DNA from: Baylisascaris procyonis
Lineage: Eukaryota > Nematoda > Chromadorea > Rhabditida > Ascarididae
Assembly: GCA_037389465.1 (NCBI GenBank)
Contig: JAZARR010000260.1
Coordinates: forward strand, 1,684,501-1,748,500
Direction of reading: 5' to 3'
Length of the DNA: 64,000 bases
Both the position numbers and the translations under genes were made by a program. The notes below the pieces were generated by a model. It worked only from the letters and a program-made list of their open reading frames with translations. It was not told the DNA's origin and made no database searches. Positions 15,149-27,012 of this stretch are shown here, in pieces (the first letter of the stretch is position 1; every line of letters starts with the position of its first letter).

Positions 15149-18100
15149 ATGGAACGTAAGTAATTCGATCTTTAATCTCGAATTGCTTGGAATTCGTTCA
15201 TTTATAGTTGATCAATAAAGGTACAATTAAGGTAATATTTTGCATATCTAAAAATTGATGTTTTCAGTGGACCATTTTGAGCACTTCAAGAAGCCTCCCG
15301 CTGTGTTTCTATCAGTATTTTTCTTAATAAACTAACATCATCAAAGTGCTGGAAAAATCTACCTTTTCTTCATATCGTCCAAAAAATTGTTAGCGTACCA
15401 AAATTTTTGAAAAGAAATGATCCCTTTTTCATAGCTCTTTTCCGCGTCCTAAAATTCGGGAAATTTGTAACGTTTTGTATTGGAAGTCTATCTACGGTTG
15501 TGGGTCTTTCCTTTAAGCTTTATGGTATATTTTAGCACCGAAACCTTATATGCCGGATCGTTTCTTGAAGCGAGTTCAAGTGACAGAAGATGAAACAACA
15601 ACACGTGTTCGTTATGATATTGCTGACTTTGGCGAATTTCGTTGGATGGAAGCTCGTTTCGGTGGTTGGGAAAAATCCAGGGGATTAAGATTTCGAGTTA
15701 AGATTGTTATTCTTGGAGCATCGAAAGGGTTTGATGTTATAAAGCTTTGTTGATTAACTTACGTGCTAGCTGATAGTTAGTAATAATTATTTAATAAACT
15801 GTAAGTAATTTGCTAAAATGAATAATATATAATAAAAAATCTTTTCGATTCAAATATCATTTCAAAGGAGTGAACAATAACAAAACTATGTAAAGGATAT
15901 ATTCGGCGTTGATTTAATTTCGCGGGGGATAGAGTACAAACAGCTATGAAAATAACGACCTAAGATGCGGATTTTAAATATCGATGTTGACAAGGTGTTA
16001 GCACTCAATTAGGACATATCGTTTTTTGTCTTTTTCTGTTATCGTAAGGAAAAATATATGTGCTATTTAAGAAACTGCGGCGGGGTATTTATGACTAGGA
16101 TGCATTGGCAACTAAGGAAAAATAAGGGATTACAAAAATGAAAAGAAATATTTTAATGCGAAAAATGAAGAAATCGATATTAAATCGAATGTGAATTGAA
16201 GGGAAATCGTTAGAAACATTTGTAAAATACCCATATTATTTCATTTAATTAATTATGAGCGGAAATTCGAGAATAATTTCTCCACGTTGTTCCGCTGAAA
16301 CTGCTTAAAATTTGCGCAAATTTAGAAAATATTCACTCAATTCGATATAAAAAGTTGATTCGATTAGAGTCGAATGCGCGGAGTGCGAATTTAAATCATA
16401 GTTAACCACTGAATGGTTTATGCTGATGTAGATTAAGAGTAAAAAAGTACCATTAACAAAACAGGAACCTAAAATTATTGATCAGTAAGAATGCATTCAA
16501 TTGTAATAATTCAGATGGGTTGCATAAACTAGACGAAATTAGCAGGCAACAATTTTACATAAAGCTTAATTTCTAATAAGCCAAGTAATCCAAAAAAAAA
16601 CAACTATCATCTTTAATATTGGCCAATTCTGGCATTAATTGACGACTTATGGCCAAATTAGTGGCTAATTACGTCAGTGAGCTGTAAATGAGATTTTGCT
16701 CGTTTGAACAGCTAATGAATAAATTGCCATTTATATCCAATATTGACCATTAAATTTCCTTATAGATAAAATTATCAGTGAAAAATTAAGTACTCGAATT
16801 AATATGCTGACCACTTCAACAAATAAAAAGTTCATTTGTATAATATAATGGATAATTTTGTCTAGGTGTTTTCTAGAGGCATGTTTCTATTCGTCTATGT
16901 GATCTTCGACAATGATCCATGGACCGGTCGTTGGGCTGCGAAAATGCAATGCACATTTCGTTTACTCTCACAAGACGGCAAAAAGGATCTTGTTAGCGTG
17001 CCTAAATCATACTCAATCGACAATACTAACTATTACGTTGTGGCTGGATTCCCTATTGAGGTAGCTTAATGAAATCAATTATTTTATTTCAATGCAACAA
17101 TATACTCAACACTTATTCGTCAATACTGAATACTCATTCCCATTTCTCAATTTAGAGCGAAAACTTATTTGGGATGTATTAAAATATTTTTTTTCGAACC
17201 TCAAAGATCAATGTTTGAATCGATAGTTTTTATTTCTTTGCAAAATATATTCATCAATCATTAAAGAGAATTAATTTTTATCTCTAATAAATTACTTTTA
17301 AATAATTTGAGAATTTGATAGATTTCTATATGAATTAATTGAAGAAACCAATATTATTTTCGATATGCTTGATGAAATTCGATGGTTTTATTCTTCTTAT
17401 ATTCCAACGTTAGCGATAGATTATTTCTTTTAGAAATGAAACCTTTCGTTGACCTTCTAAAGGGATATCTTTGTGAGGAAATATTTTTTTAACGGATATC
17501 GATCATATCTCTATATGGTGAATGAGTTATTACTATTACTTCAATCAATCATAACATCGATAAGCACTCAAATTTAACTATAGAATATATTTGTTCAGCA
17601 CATTCGTAAGAAGGGAAGTGGATTAATCGTTAGCACAGGTACTGTAAGGCTACAGGTTGATATTCTCTGGGAAGACGTTCAAATTTCCAACAGCTACGAT
17701 CAGGTTCACTTTTTGAATTTAATGAAAACTTCAATTCACTTATGCGATTTTCAAATAAATCTAAAAAGTCTCAACAGTTGCGTATTGATTTTCATTATTT
17801 TTCATATAAATTACCATTTTTATGTCATAAAGAGTATTTGATTCTTTTCCTTGCTGTAATAGTATCAAATAGTTGATCTAATGCTATTGCAATCAAAGTT
17901 TTCCAATATTACGCAATAATTAGGAAAGCACGCCGCGAAATCTAGCACAACATGTGTTTTTGCTTCCCGCTTACTTGAGGAACCTTTTTTTTTCAGAAAT
18001 TCCCGAGAAAAATGCAGCATCATTCATAGTAATCTCTTCATAGTTTGACGTAAGAATGAGCCCAACGTTCTGGAAAAATTCGTTTTTAAGAAGTGTTTTG

Positions 18101-21100
18101 CGTCCTTACTTATTATATTTTGTTCACTGTGCAATAAGTGAGCAGTAAAAATCTGCACTCATCTCTAGTTGTTTAATTTTAGGATTAGAGTTAGTATAGT
18201 GGATGAAGTTGCAGAAAATACATTCTACCAGCCTCATCGCTTAGAACTGAACTTTTTATTTCAGTGATTTTAATTTAGAGATATCCGTAAATCATCATTT
18301 GGCATGAAACAAATCCAATAAGGTTGCTGTTTTCAGTTAGTGCAATACAAGGAGGAAGTGAAAGCAGAAAATCTCCTCGCCGTGAAGGTAACTTAGTGCA
18401 GAATATATCAATGTAATAGCTTATATAATCAAAAGGTGATACAATTACGGATGACTAAGGTAGAAAGTAGTCTAAGGCTATCACGGATTACGATCTAATG
18501 GTTAGGAAGCTGGAGGGAGGGAGTACCTTGAAGGGCAAAAAAAAAGATCTTTATGCATCTAAGTTATAATTGCGCACGACGTGCTGTGACTTATTGGTTT
18601 TGCAAAAATCGGATAAACACAGAGTGCGCGTTCCTTTAATTCCACATGTCACTTCTCATAATTACATATAAAATAATATAAACTGAGATGAAAACTTTTC
18701 AAAGCTTTTGTCATAGTCTGCTTCAAAGAGAAGAAACCAAAGCCAACCTCGGATCTGCGAATCATTTCAACTCCCAATGAACTATTCTAAAGACTTTAAA
18801 TGAAAACCAAATTTAGCATTTTCAATTAAAGCAATTTTTCAAAAAATGTTCCAGAAAAATTTACAATTGAATCGCTCGTAAAAAATTTGGAATCAAAAAT
18901 TTTCGCTATAAGGCAATTGTTTGTCGAATATGGCTTGATATATATTCATTGAAAAGTGAGAGTATGATTATTCAAAGAGAATATGCAAAATTAGGCTACA
19001 ATTGGAATTGTTTGTTACTTTATGATTGCCTGAAAATATTTGTGCACATGATAAGGGGGATGTGATCGATAGTTTCACTACTTTAAATGATTTCCAATGC
19101 GATTCAAATCAGAATATTTATTCATTTAGCTATACCATTGCATAAGATCCACATTTATTGTTCTGCGCCGTAATTTAACGAACATTTTCTTGCTGTATTC
19201 GAATGTGTATTCATTTGCTGCTCGTGCAGTTACATATTAGATAATCATCGTATATTAAATGTGCCTTTTGGAATGAGATAATTCTGCAGTTGTTTCGATA
19301 GCACTAAACTAATTTGCACTTTTCCAAAGAAATTTTTTACATTCATTTATAATTATATATGCATTTCAATAATTCAGTGTAGGTAGCTAATCATCAAGAA
19401 ATGATTAATAAAACGATGCACTCAGCTAACAAATATTCTTTCGATGATCGTAATGATGATGAATATCAAACATCAAACATGCTTATGAACAGAGGCAATG
19501 AATTTTCATTGAAAAGTGAGAGTATATTTGAGCTTATCGAAAGTTCAACGCTTAAAAAAAATGGAAAACATAATATTTTACAGATGTTTGAGTGAGTTTT
19601 CTGTTCATAGATTGGCGCGCTAATTTGCCATTATTTTATGTTAATATTAGCGAAATCGAGCTTCTCTAATTCTATAATTTAGAGCATTTAAAGTGAGCAA
19701 AATTCTAAAATACCTTCTTTTTTTTTTTAATTGAATGATTTAGAGGCATTCAATCGTAATTGTTCGAATTCCGTGAAAGAAAAGCATCATTGAAATCTAT
19801 TTCTATGCGAGATGAAATTTATGCAAATATCGATGGAATGATTTAATTGCCTCATTAGATTCGGCGGCTTTATACTTTAATATTTCAGATAAAACTGTAT
19901 GTGAAAGAAAATTAAAGGAAATATGAACGGAAATATAAGAGTACAAATCATCGATGAAAATTTAGTTTTTAGGGTGCTAAGTATTAAAAATGGAAGAGGT
20001 ATCATTTCTTCTACGAATAAGACGCAAGTAAATAATCAGTTTTTATACGAAATAGAATAGTTTTCCGACTGTTTTTTCTTTCTTCATCGTTTACATTTCC
20101 GGAACGAGAAGAACTCCTCTATTTACGCAATGAAAATCGTCAACTACGTACAAAACTGCAAAAATTGAATGCAGAACGTTCGAATCATTTACGACGCGTT
20201 GATGTTATTTGTGAAGGACAAAGAGCCGTCGAGGCATACATGATGAAATTGATCAATGCCACTCAGGTAATCAAAGTATTCCATCGATCATATTTTTCAA
20301 CATTTCTCAATAATATAATTCGCATCACTCCCCATATTCATATATGCATAAATAAATAGAGCTTTGAGATTATTATAATATGGTAATCATATTTTTAGCA
20401 CTAAACGAATGGCTTCCTAACTAATAGCTACAATAGGCCGATCCATAAGATAAACCAAAATGAAGCATTTAAATGAATTTTCTCCCTTCTTAGTTTGTTA
20501 TACAGAGAGATAGCGCGAGACATCGATGTATATGCACAAATTCACTGGTGTTATTGATAGTTTTCTGCAATCTGCAAGAATGTTTTCTTTGAACGACAAT
20601 GTTACGGATAGAAATTATTTATTCTTCGCATATTTCAATTTGTTATAAGTGGTTTTCTATTTCTATCAACTAGCAATGCTCGAAAATTTTCGAACATTTA
20701 GATTTTTTCCGCATCTTAATGTGATGCTGATAGTTTGCGCAGCAGAATTAAAGGGAAACTAGCAAATTGTTTCACTGCAAATGAATTCGGATGACCTTTT
20801 CTGCATCCGCCGTTGCATTATTCAATTATGATTTCTGACATAGAACTCATTCGGGCCCTTAGAATAGCACATTTTGCATTGCATCACATTTAATAAACGG
20901 CTTCACGTATTGTTGCATCTTCCTGTCTATTTGAGCTCTTAACATCTCTCCATAGAAAATTTAATTTCAACCCAATATTATTATAGCTCATGATTGATGT
21001 GTGAGGAAATATCAAAAAGGGATTCATTATATATGCAGAAGAGAGTCGTTTATTCCGATATTCGTTAGCAGTTCTTTCGTGATATTAACGAACACGCTAT

Positions 21101-22535
21101 TGATCGCAAGCGTAGGTGATGCAAATTGTGAATGTCATGTTCGAATCTGTGATTATTAACGATTCTTTTATGCATATTTCCAGGGTTGTTCATGAATCTA
21201 TGATGGAAACAAATTTTAGTGATATTAAGATTGGAATTACATTAGCAGTCTCGTTTCGTCTAACTGTTAAGCTAATCTACACTTCCGATTCTCTATCATC
21301 ATACAGTCTATAGCGTTCTAGAAATGGTTCTACCTTTACATTGCATTGTTTCTTTCCTCCGTCTTCTTTTTTGGAATCGTATCAGATCTCTAAAAAAACA
21401 TCTGTTGCATCATTTATTACCGAAAAAGACATGATCTGCTCAAGTTTACCACCCGTTGTCAATAAGCCTCATCTCGTAGGCTTACATTTTTACGGAAATA
21501 ATTAGTTAAAATTATGGAAATTCATGTTCTTCAATTACGGAAATTGTGAAAATGCTTGCAGAAATTTATATGCATCTTATCCTGCAAAATTTGCTGAGTG
21601 GAAACCAGTTTTGCTTTAGCAAGGGCAAGTCTACTCTCAAAGGCCAATACCTGATTAAACAAATGTAGGCGCGAGAATCTCAGCGTTGTGTCCATCGATT
21701 ATGTTGAGGTGTTTGATCTTATCTGCATGAAATTGATCAGCTGTCTAAACCGTCAGAAGAATTATGGCTGTTAAGTCATTCGTGGTTAGTGATGCATCAT
21801 CCTCTAGCAGAATTCTTGGGCTCATATCCCTCATCCGCAGAAATTGGCGGGCAGATTATGAAGTGTAAATTTTCTGGCAACCCCAGACTTTAGTGGGTCA
21901 TTCGCAATTCTCATATGAACTTCAGTGAATTCTAGCATGCATTTACATTATTTTGCTACCATTACTTTTGTCCCTTTCCCGTAGATAACTCATATATTTT
22001 GCTTTCGCTTTTTCATGTACATATTTTTTCTTGTATGCATATGTTTTCATGAAAAATATCACTTTTTCTACGTGGTCAGTTCCATAAATATGGTGACCAT
22101 ATGATGCAACATGTGCTAGATTTTAACATTTAAGATTTTCTTAACAGATTGTTCTTGAAAAGTAAGCAGCAAATACGGTACAGATTTTCACTCAGTTCCA
22201 CTGAATTGTTTTTAATGTGTTCATGGTATCATGTTTTGTTTTCGTAATGCACTTTTGCAATTAATCTTTCTTTCTTTTCTTTAGATTTCTATTCACTCAT
22301 CTGCCGTTAGAAAAATTTCCCGAATAATTTCGAAAGCACGCTGAATCTCTGTCGCTATTTTGAACTCTCATGAGCATATAGTTAGCATTTTTCCTTTCAG
22401 GAATTGCTCATTTCCTACGATAATGATAATCCGGCTCCGATAAAAACTGCTGAAAACATCGCCAACTCGTTGCCCAGAAGACCGGCTCGAGAATCGGATT
22501 GCAAAAAATTGGAGAACGATGATACGGTTCATTAA
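15149..22535 (+). CDS. MATH-domain protein with C-terminal coiled coil
   Basis: MATH (meprin and TRAF homology) domains bind partner proteins; nematodes have a large expanded set, often with BTB domains that recruit Cul3 ligases. Exons with phases that agree: 15149-15155, 15536-15696, 16866-17060, 17599-17703, 18337-18387, 19383-19591, about 20108-20266 (5' end unresolved) and 22401-22535, about 340 residues. The MATH fold spans roughly residues 18-155: FGEFRWMEARFGGW, then GMFLFVYVIFDNDPWTGRW, LLSQDGKKD, VVAGFPIE and GTVRLQVDILWED. The exon near 20.1-20.27 kb (LYLRNENRQLRTKLQKL) is a leucine-heptad coiled coil. No BTB domain is seen. The first coding exon is only ATGGAAC followed by a consensus GTAAGT donor. 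A possible alternative second exon begins after TTTTCAG near 15.27 kb. Family call is by pattern recognition; an unrelated beta-sandwich is the main alternative. Confidence 0.65.
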
Positions 22536-22599
22536 GATATCTACCTCTAATATTCTTCTGTTACATTTTTGCAGTGTTTATCCCATCAACATCATTGTT

Positions 22600-24540
22600 G
22601 TTTCTCATTCCTATAGTCCTTATTTTGAAGTTCTTTTCACGGTGTTTTTTCTCTTTAGTTACTTATTTAAATTTTTTGTAAAAAGTTCACTTCTCCATCC
22701 GGCTAGTTCCCAGTGGAATCCGATTGGCGTGAAGCGCAACATAAATATTGCTAATATCGACACTTTAAACTGCATATAACTTCGTTGAAATTTGCTGGAC
22801 CAACTTGGGAGTTGATATGAGGATTACGCAGGGCATAGATCTGTTCTATCAACTCTCGTGAAAAACTATTGACGTGAAATGAAGCGGAAGGAAATGATAA
22901 TGCAATGCTTCGTTTCCTGTCGTCTTTCTTGGTCGCTCTCCTGAATTTGATTTATCATTTAATTGCAACTGAAGCTGCTAAATGCCTTCCGGGGATATGG
23001 ACGGTTGGGCAAGATTGAAGCGGCTAGGGAATGAATCGAAGAAGTTGGGAATTATAAACATAGATATGTATAAGTTAAACATCTCTGTGTCCCTTCAAAA
23101 TCGACAAATCAGAAGTAAATGGTCGAATAAAAACAACTCATCCTATGATATACATTATACCCATTTAGTTTTGCTCATTGTGATTTCAGTGGCTCCAAAG
23201 TTTTGAATTAATGAATTGCCGAACGCAAGCAAACATAGAAACATGCATGCGCGACGTTGCCATAGTAAGTTTGTTTATAAAGACGTTTAAAAACAGCCAT
23301 TTTTATCGTATCCGTCCATTGCATGCACACTATAACATTAGTGTGCACTTATATATATATACATACTCTTGTATGTAGAATTTATTGTTATTATTGGACT
23401 ATATTCATATATTTCACGATGTTGTTGCAGTTTACGAAACTTTTGACAAGGAAATACAAAATTGCCTTATTTGAATTCCTTCTTTAAATACCTTGGCTTC
23501 AAGAAATAGTTAGGGAGAAGATTTAATTGTGCACATGAATTTTATTTTTGGATGAAAAGGTAGATTAGATTTATTGGAGAAACTCTAAGAATCTTGAAAG
23601 AGTGCAATTCCACCATGAGTTGCTTAGCGGACATTTTCTTTAGAAGGCTATGTTATAATCACCGTAAGCACCTTCCTGTGAAATGCAGTCATTGACTACT
23701 ATGTATGCAGAGTTAATAAGACGATGTGATACAAGCTTTGCTTTCACATGCACTAAACTTCGTGAATGGGTTCATGAACGATATGAGTAAGAGCCTTTTT
23801 ATGCACTCTTGCAACTTTATTTTACAAATCGTTTTATGATAGGTCATCTGTCTGTGTATCTACGAGCGTCTGCGGCTATTGCTTCGATAGTTCCCAATCA
23901 GAAACTATTAAAATTTGAGGTGCGAATTTTATTGGCATACTATTTACCATAAGATGATCCCTCTAATCATACTTCACGTTAAACAGATTGATTTTGAAAG
24001 AAACTATTGGCGTTTAAAATCGCTAAAAATTCCATGCATTTTTTTGCATTTCATGTATCACTCGTTACTTGTCAGACTATAAAAAAATGAATTTTCAGAC
24101 ATGGACGAGTTAATTAAATTATAGAGGCACTTTTTCATACATTTGATTTTTTGTTGAAGTTTCTAGAAAATGATGCGTCATCTGAACGGATGCAAAAGTG
24201 CATATCATACCTACCGCGGCATCGTGAATTTCTACCTCCAAACCTAGGATCACTCTGCGACAGATATTTAGGCATATCCCTACTGATTCTGTGACCTCAT
24301 CGCAGATCAGCGGTGCTCTAGTTTCTGATTCTCAGCGTTCGTACGTTTGATTGTGATTACGATTTTCTTCGAACTACTTTCATTGATTATATACGAATCA
24401 ATTTTTCTTTACAATGTGAACATCAAATAGTTCTTTCTTGTCCTAAAAAAACATGTGGTAGTATGTTTAATATGGGCATTCTATCAATTATAAGGATCCT
24501 ATAAATGAAGCAATGTGAATATCTGACAGATAATTTAGTA
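22600..24540. other. Intergenic, no recognisable gene
   Basis: AT-rich sequence downstream of the MATH gene. Short open frames at 22519-22779 and 22982-23206 on the plus strand show no recognisable domain, and no splice-bounded exons stand out. A short (TA)n run lies near 23.35 kb. I see nothing else to annotate. Confidence 0.5.
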
Positions 24541-24559
24541 ACTTCCATGAGGGTTTTAA

Positions 24560-25300
24560 AAATTGTCTTCTTCATATTCTCGAACGTTCATATCGCGCCG
24601 ACCATCGTATATGCCAACATTTTTCTTTAAAGTACTTTCTAAGAAAGTCGACAATATGGTATGTATGCCTATCTCTATAAGTTGGTATCACTGAACAACT
24701 GTTTATGGGAGGGGAGGGCTGTAACGAGGATTTTAAAACAAGTATATATTTGTTGCAACTGGTGTCGGTAGCGTTGAGAGGGCCGAGTGTTGACAGAGGG
24801 CAAGAGCCGATAACTGTCTGTCGATGCCGATTCGCGGGAGCACGACGAAGATAGGAGAAGTAGTTTACGCGGAGCACCAAGACCTCCGAGCACGAGTAGA
24901 ACCAAAAAACAAAGACATGCTAACGGGGTGAGGCCTGACTTATATAGGCCCCCGATATTGCCTGAAGCGGCACAAGAGCAAATAATTCGATTGAATACAT
25001 TGTGTGAAGAACAATAAACGAGAATCGACTTTGCGAGTAAATGTGATCACTGCAGTTCTACGTCGCAAGCAAATATCTTGGGTTGGCTCTTCAGTGCCGT
25101 ATCCAACAACTTTTGAAAAAAAGGAATGTCGTATAAGAAGGACATGGTGATAAGGAGAGGCAAAAAAGGCGATGTGAAGGTATGGAGGTGATGGAAGACG
25201 ACAAGAATGAACGAATCCGATGCATACTTCCGAGTCCACACAGTAATTTCGGTTTAACGGAATATTTTCTTCGAAATATAGAATGGCATCGCTTCATCGT
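24560..25300 (-). promoter_or_regulatory. TATA-led GC-richer island, minus orientation
   Basis: About 700 bp with higher GC than its surroundings. On the minus strand a TATA box (CTATATAAG, about 24945-24936) is followed within 30-40 bases by an ATG opening a very short frame, and two overlapping frames (24675-24905 and 24572-24880) stay open for 75-100 codons without recognisable homology. It could be the promoter and first exon of a small gene, a non-coding RNA gene, or a remnant of a transposable-element promoter. No terminal repeats were found to support the last. Confidence 0.25.
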
Positions 25301-26270
25301 AGGTGCATTTTTAAAATTATGAATGATAGTCCCTTTCCTTGGATAGTTCAATTTTTCGCACATGATTCGAAGAAAACATATTCTAAATTTAAATTTGCAG
25401 TTCTCAGAATTTATTAATTGTAAACGACGGAAATGACAGCAATGGGCGGTCGCTAATCATTGTTCGCAGCCGACTGTACGAGTGATGTTTGATTCGAACG
25501 AATAAACATTTTACGCATATTTTATTTTGCTTATAATTAGATAATCATATAATTTCTGCAATATATATTCACTCATTCTGGTCGTTTCTTTCTCTCTCTT
25601 TGTCTTTTCACTGTAAAAGATCAATAGCCGTTACCTGTATTTTATTTTAGATTGTCCATATAGGTGATTAATTTAATATTGAAGACGTCCATGTTAATAT
25701 GTGCAACTTACTCCCTGCATGGACATATAATTGTTACGATACAATGCACGACCTTATCCAGTAGCATTTCTTTTCATTAGATCAAATATTGTATGATTAA
25801 TCGGAATATCGCTCAGTTAAAAATGCTTCCTCAGATCACCTCACCTGAAAAGATGCGTTTCTATAAAGAGTGATGCCATCGAGAAACTCTTGCTAAACTT
25901 TTATTCCTAAACTTCTGCTTTCTAAACTTTTTAAAAGGCCTGCTATACATTTTTCTTCTTGACATAGTCTTTACTGTGAAATATTTTGTCAAATTTTCAC
26001 AGATTCTAACGTTAACGATTCTTCATTCCTCTACAATAAATGTGTGAATATTTGCCGGAAATTTCAGAATTTCTAAAAAATTATTTCGCAGTAAGATGGT
26101 GAAAAACTGAAAGCTTTAATAATGAGTGTTGAAAAGACTTGAAAGTTGTGAGAGTTACAAATGAGTATCAGAAAATATGAAACAATTATTAAAAAAAAAC
26201 GTCAAGAATTCCCAGTGCCTTTAGCGTTCTTTATCGTTGCAAACATCCTAGAAACGCTATATGCAAAAGT

Positions 26271-26750
26271 TCATTGTTGACGAATCTTGGCATGAGAGTT
26301 TTTATTCGATTGCTTCAAGATCGACTCATAGCGATCGGTTATTATGAAATTGTAGAGCATTTTAATTTTTTGACCCTTAATCAGGGATTTTGTTTCAGCC
26401 ATATTGTGAAGTATAACCTCGACATGATGAAGAACTTTGTCAACTTTCATATGAGCACCAAGTCTGTAAACTTCCTGTAGTTTCTGCAAGGCTCTCATAG
26501 TACCGTTGCGGAGCGAGGAACACTTGAAACTTCACCGATCTCTGGCCTGTGACAGGAAAGAGCGAAACTTCACTGTGATTGTCTATATAGACAGTGGTCA
26601 AACATCTTAATTTCGCTCTTTGATCATCAGAAATTTGAAATGTTAGCCCCTCTATAATGTTTGACCACTCGTAGTCGACGATCGAGCAGTTTAGTAATGT
26701 AGTTGTCACTTCCCAACAGTATCCGCTCCCGAGTCTTAGGTTTCTTTCAT
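26271..26750 (-). pseudogene. Frameshifted coding remnant, possibly BTB-domain related
   Basis: Two protein-like frames follow each other on the minus strand without an intron between them. The first (about 26750 to 26487) contains SIVDYEWSNIIEGLTF and VKFQVFLAPQRYYESL. The second (26498-26271) contains EVYRLGAHMKVDKVLHHVEV and KIKMLYNFIITDRYE and ends at a stop. The second half resembles the helices that follow BTB domains in nematode BTB/BATH proteins, where a line such as 'LLxLAxxYxxxxVxxxCExxL' and 'KIxxLYxFIIADRY' is common; this is a weak resemblance. The frames overlap by about 20 codons and no donor/acceptor pair joins them, so a single frameshift in an intronless copy explains the layout. 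A sequencing error or an unseen micro-intron are alternatives. Confidence 0.4.
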
Positions 26751-26861
26751 TTTTTGACAGAAGTCAATGACCGATAATAAATGACCATTACATAAACAAT
26801 ACACATTGTCCACTTGGTTGTTTGTCAATAAGTATGTTCAGGATTTTATAGTATGATGTTT

Positions 26862-26925
26862 TATTCTTGCATCTATGTGCCTATGTTACTTTTATTCTTG
26901 CATCTACGTGCCTATGTTACGTTTA
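26862..26925. repeat. Two-copy tandem repeat, about 30 bp
   Basis: The unit (starting TTTTATTCTTGCATCTA) occurs twice back to back, with one C/T difference in the middle. It lies about 90 bp upstream of the receptor gene's start codon. Confidence 0.75.
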
Positions 26926-27012
26926 TATATAAGTTAAATATTCTTAAATTGGACTGCTCAACGGAGGTGGAAAAAATCTTTTAAGGTTGAGTATATTCAA
27001 ATAAAAATATCT

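Noticed and set aside
17910..22350. Short similar blocks (TAGCACAACATGTG, GAAAGCACGC) near 17.92-17.99 kb and 22.09-22.35 kb in partly inverted order
   Set aside because: The blocks are short and shuffled; without an alignment I cannot show a repeat family such as a MITE.
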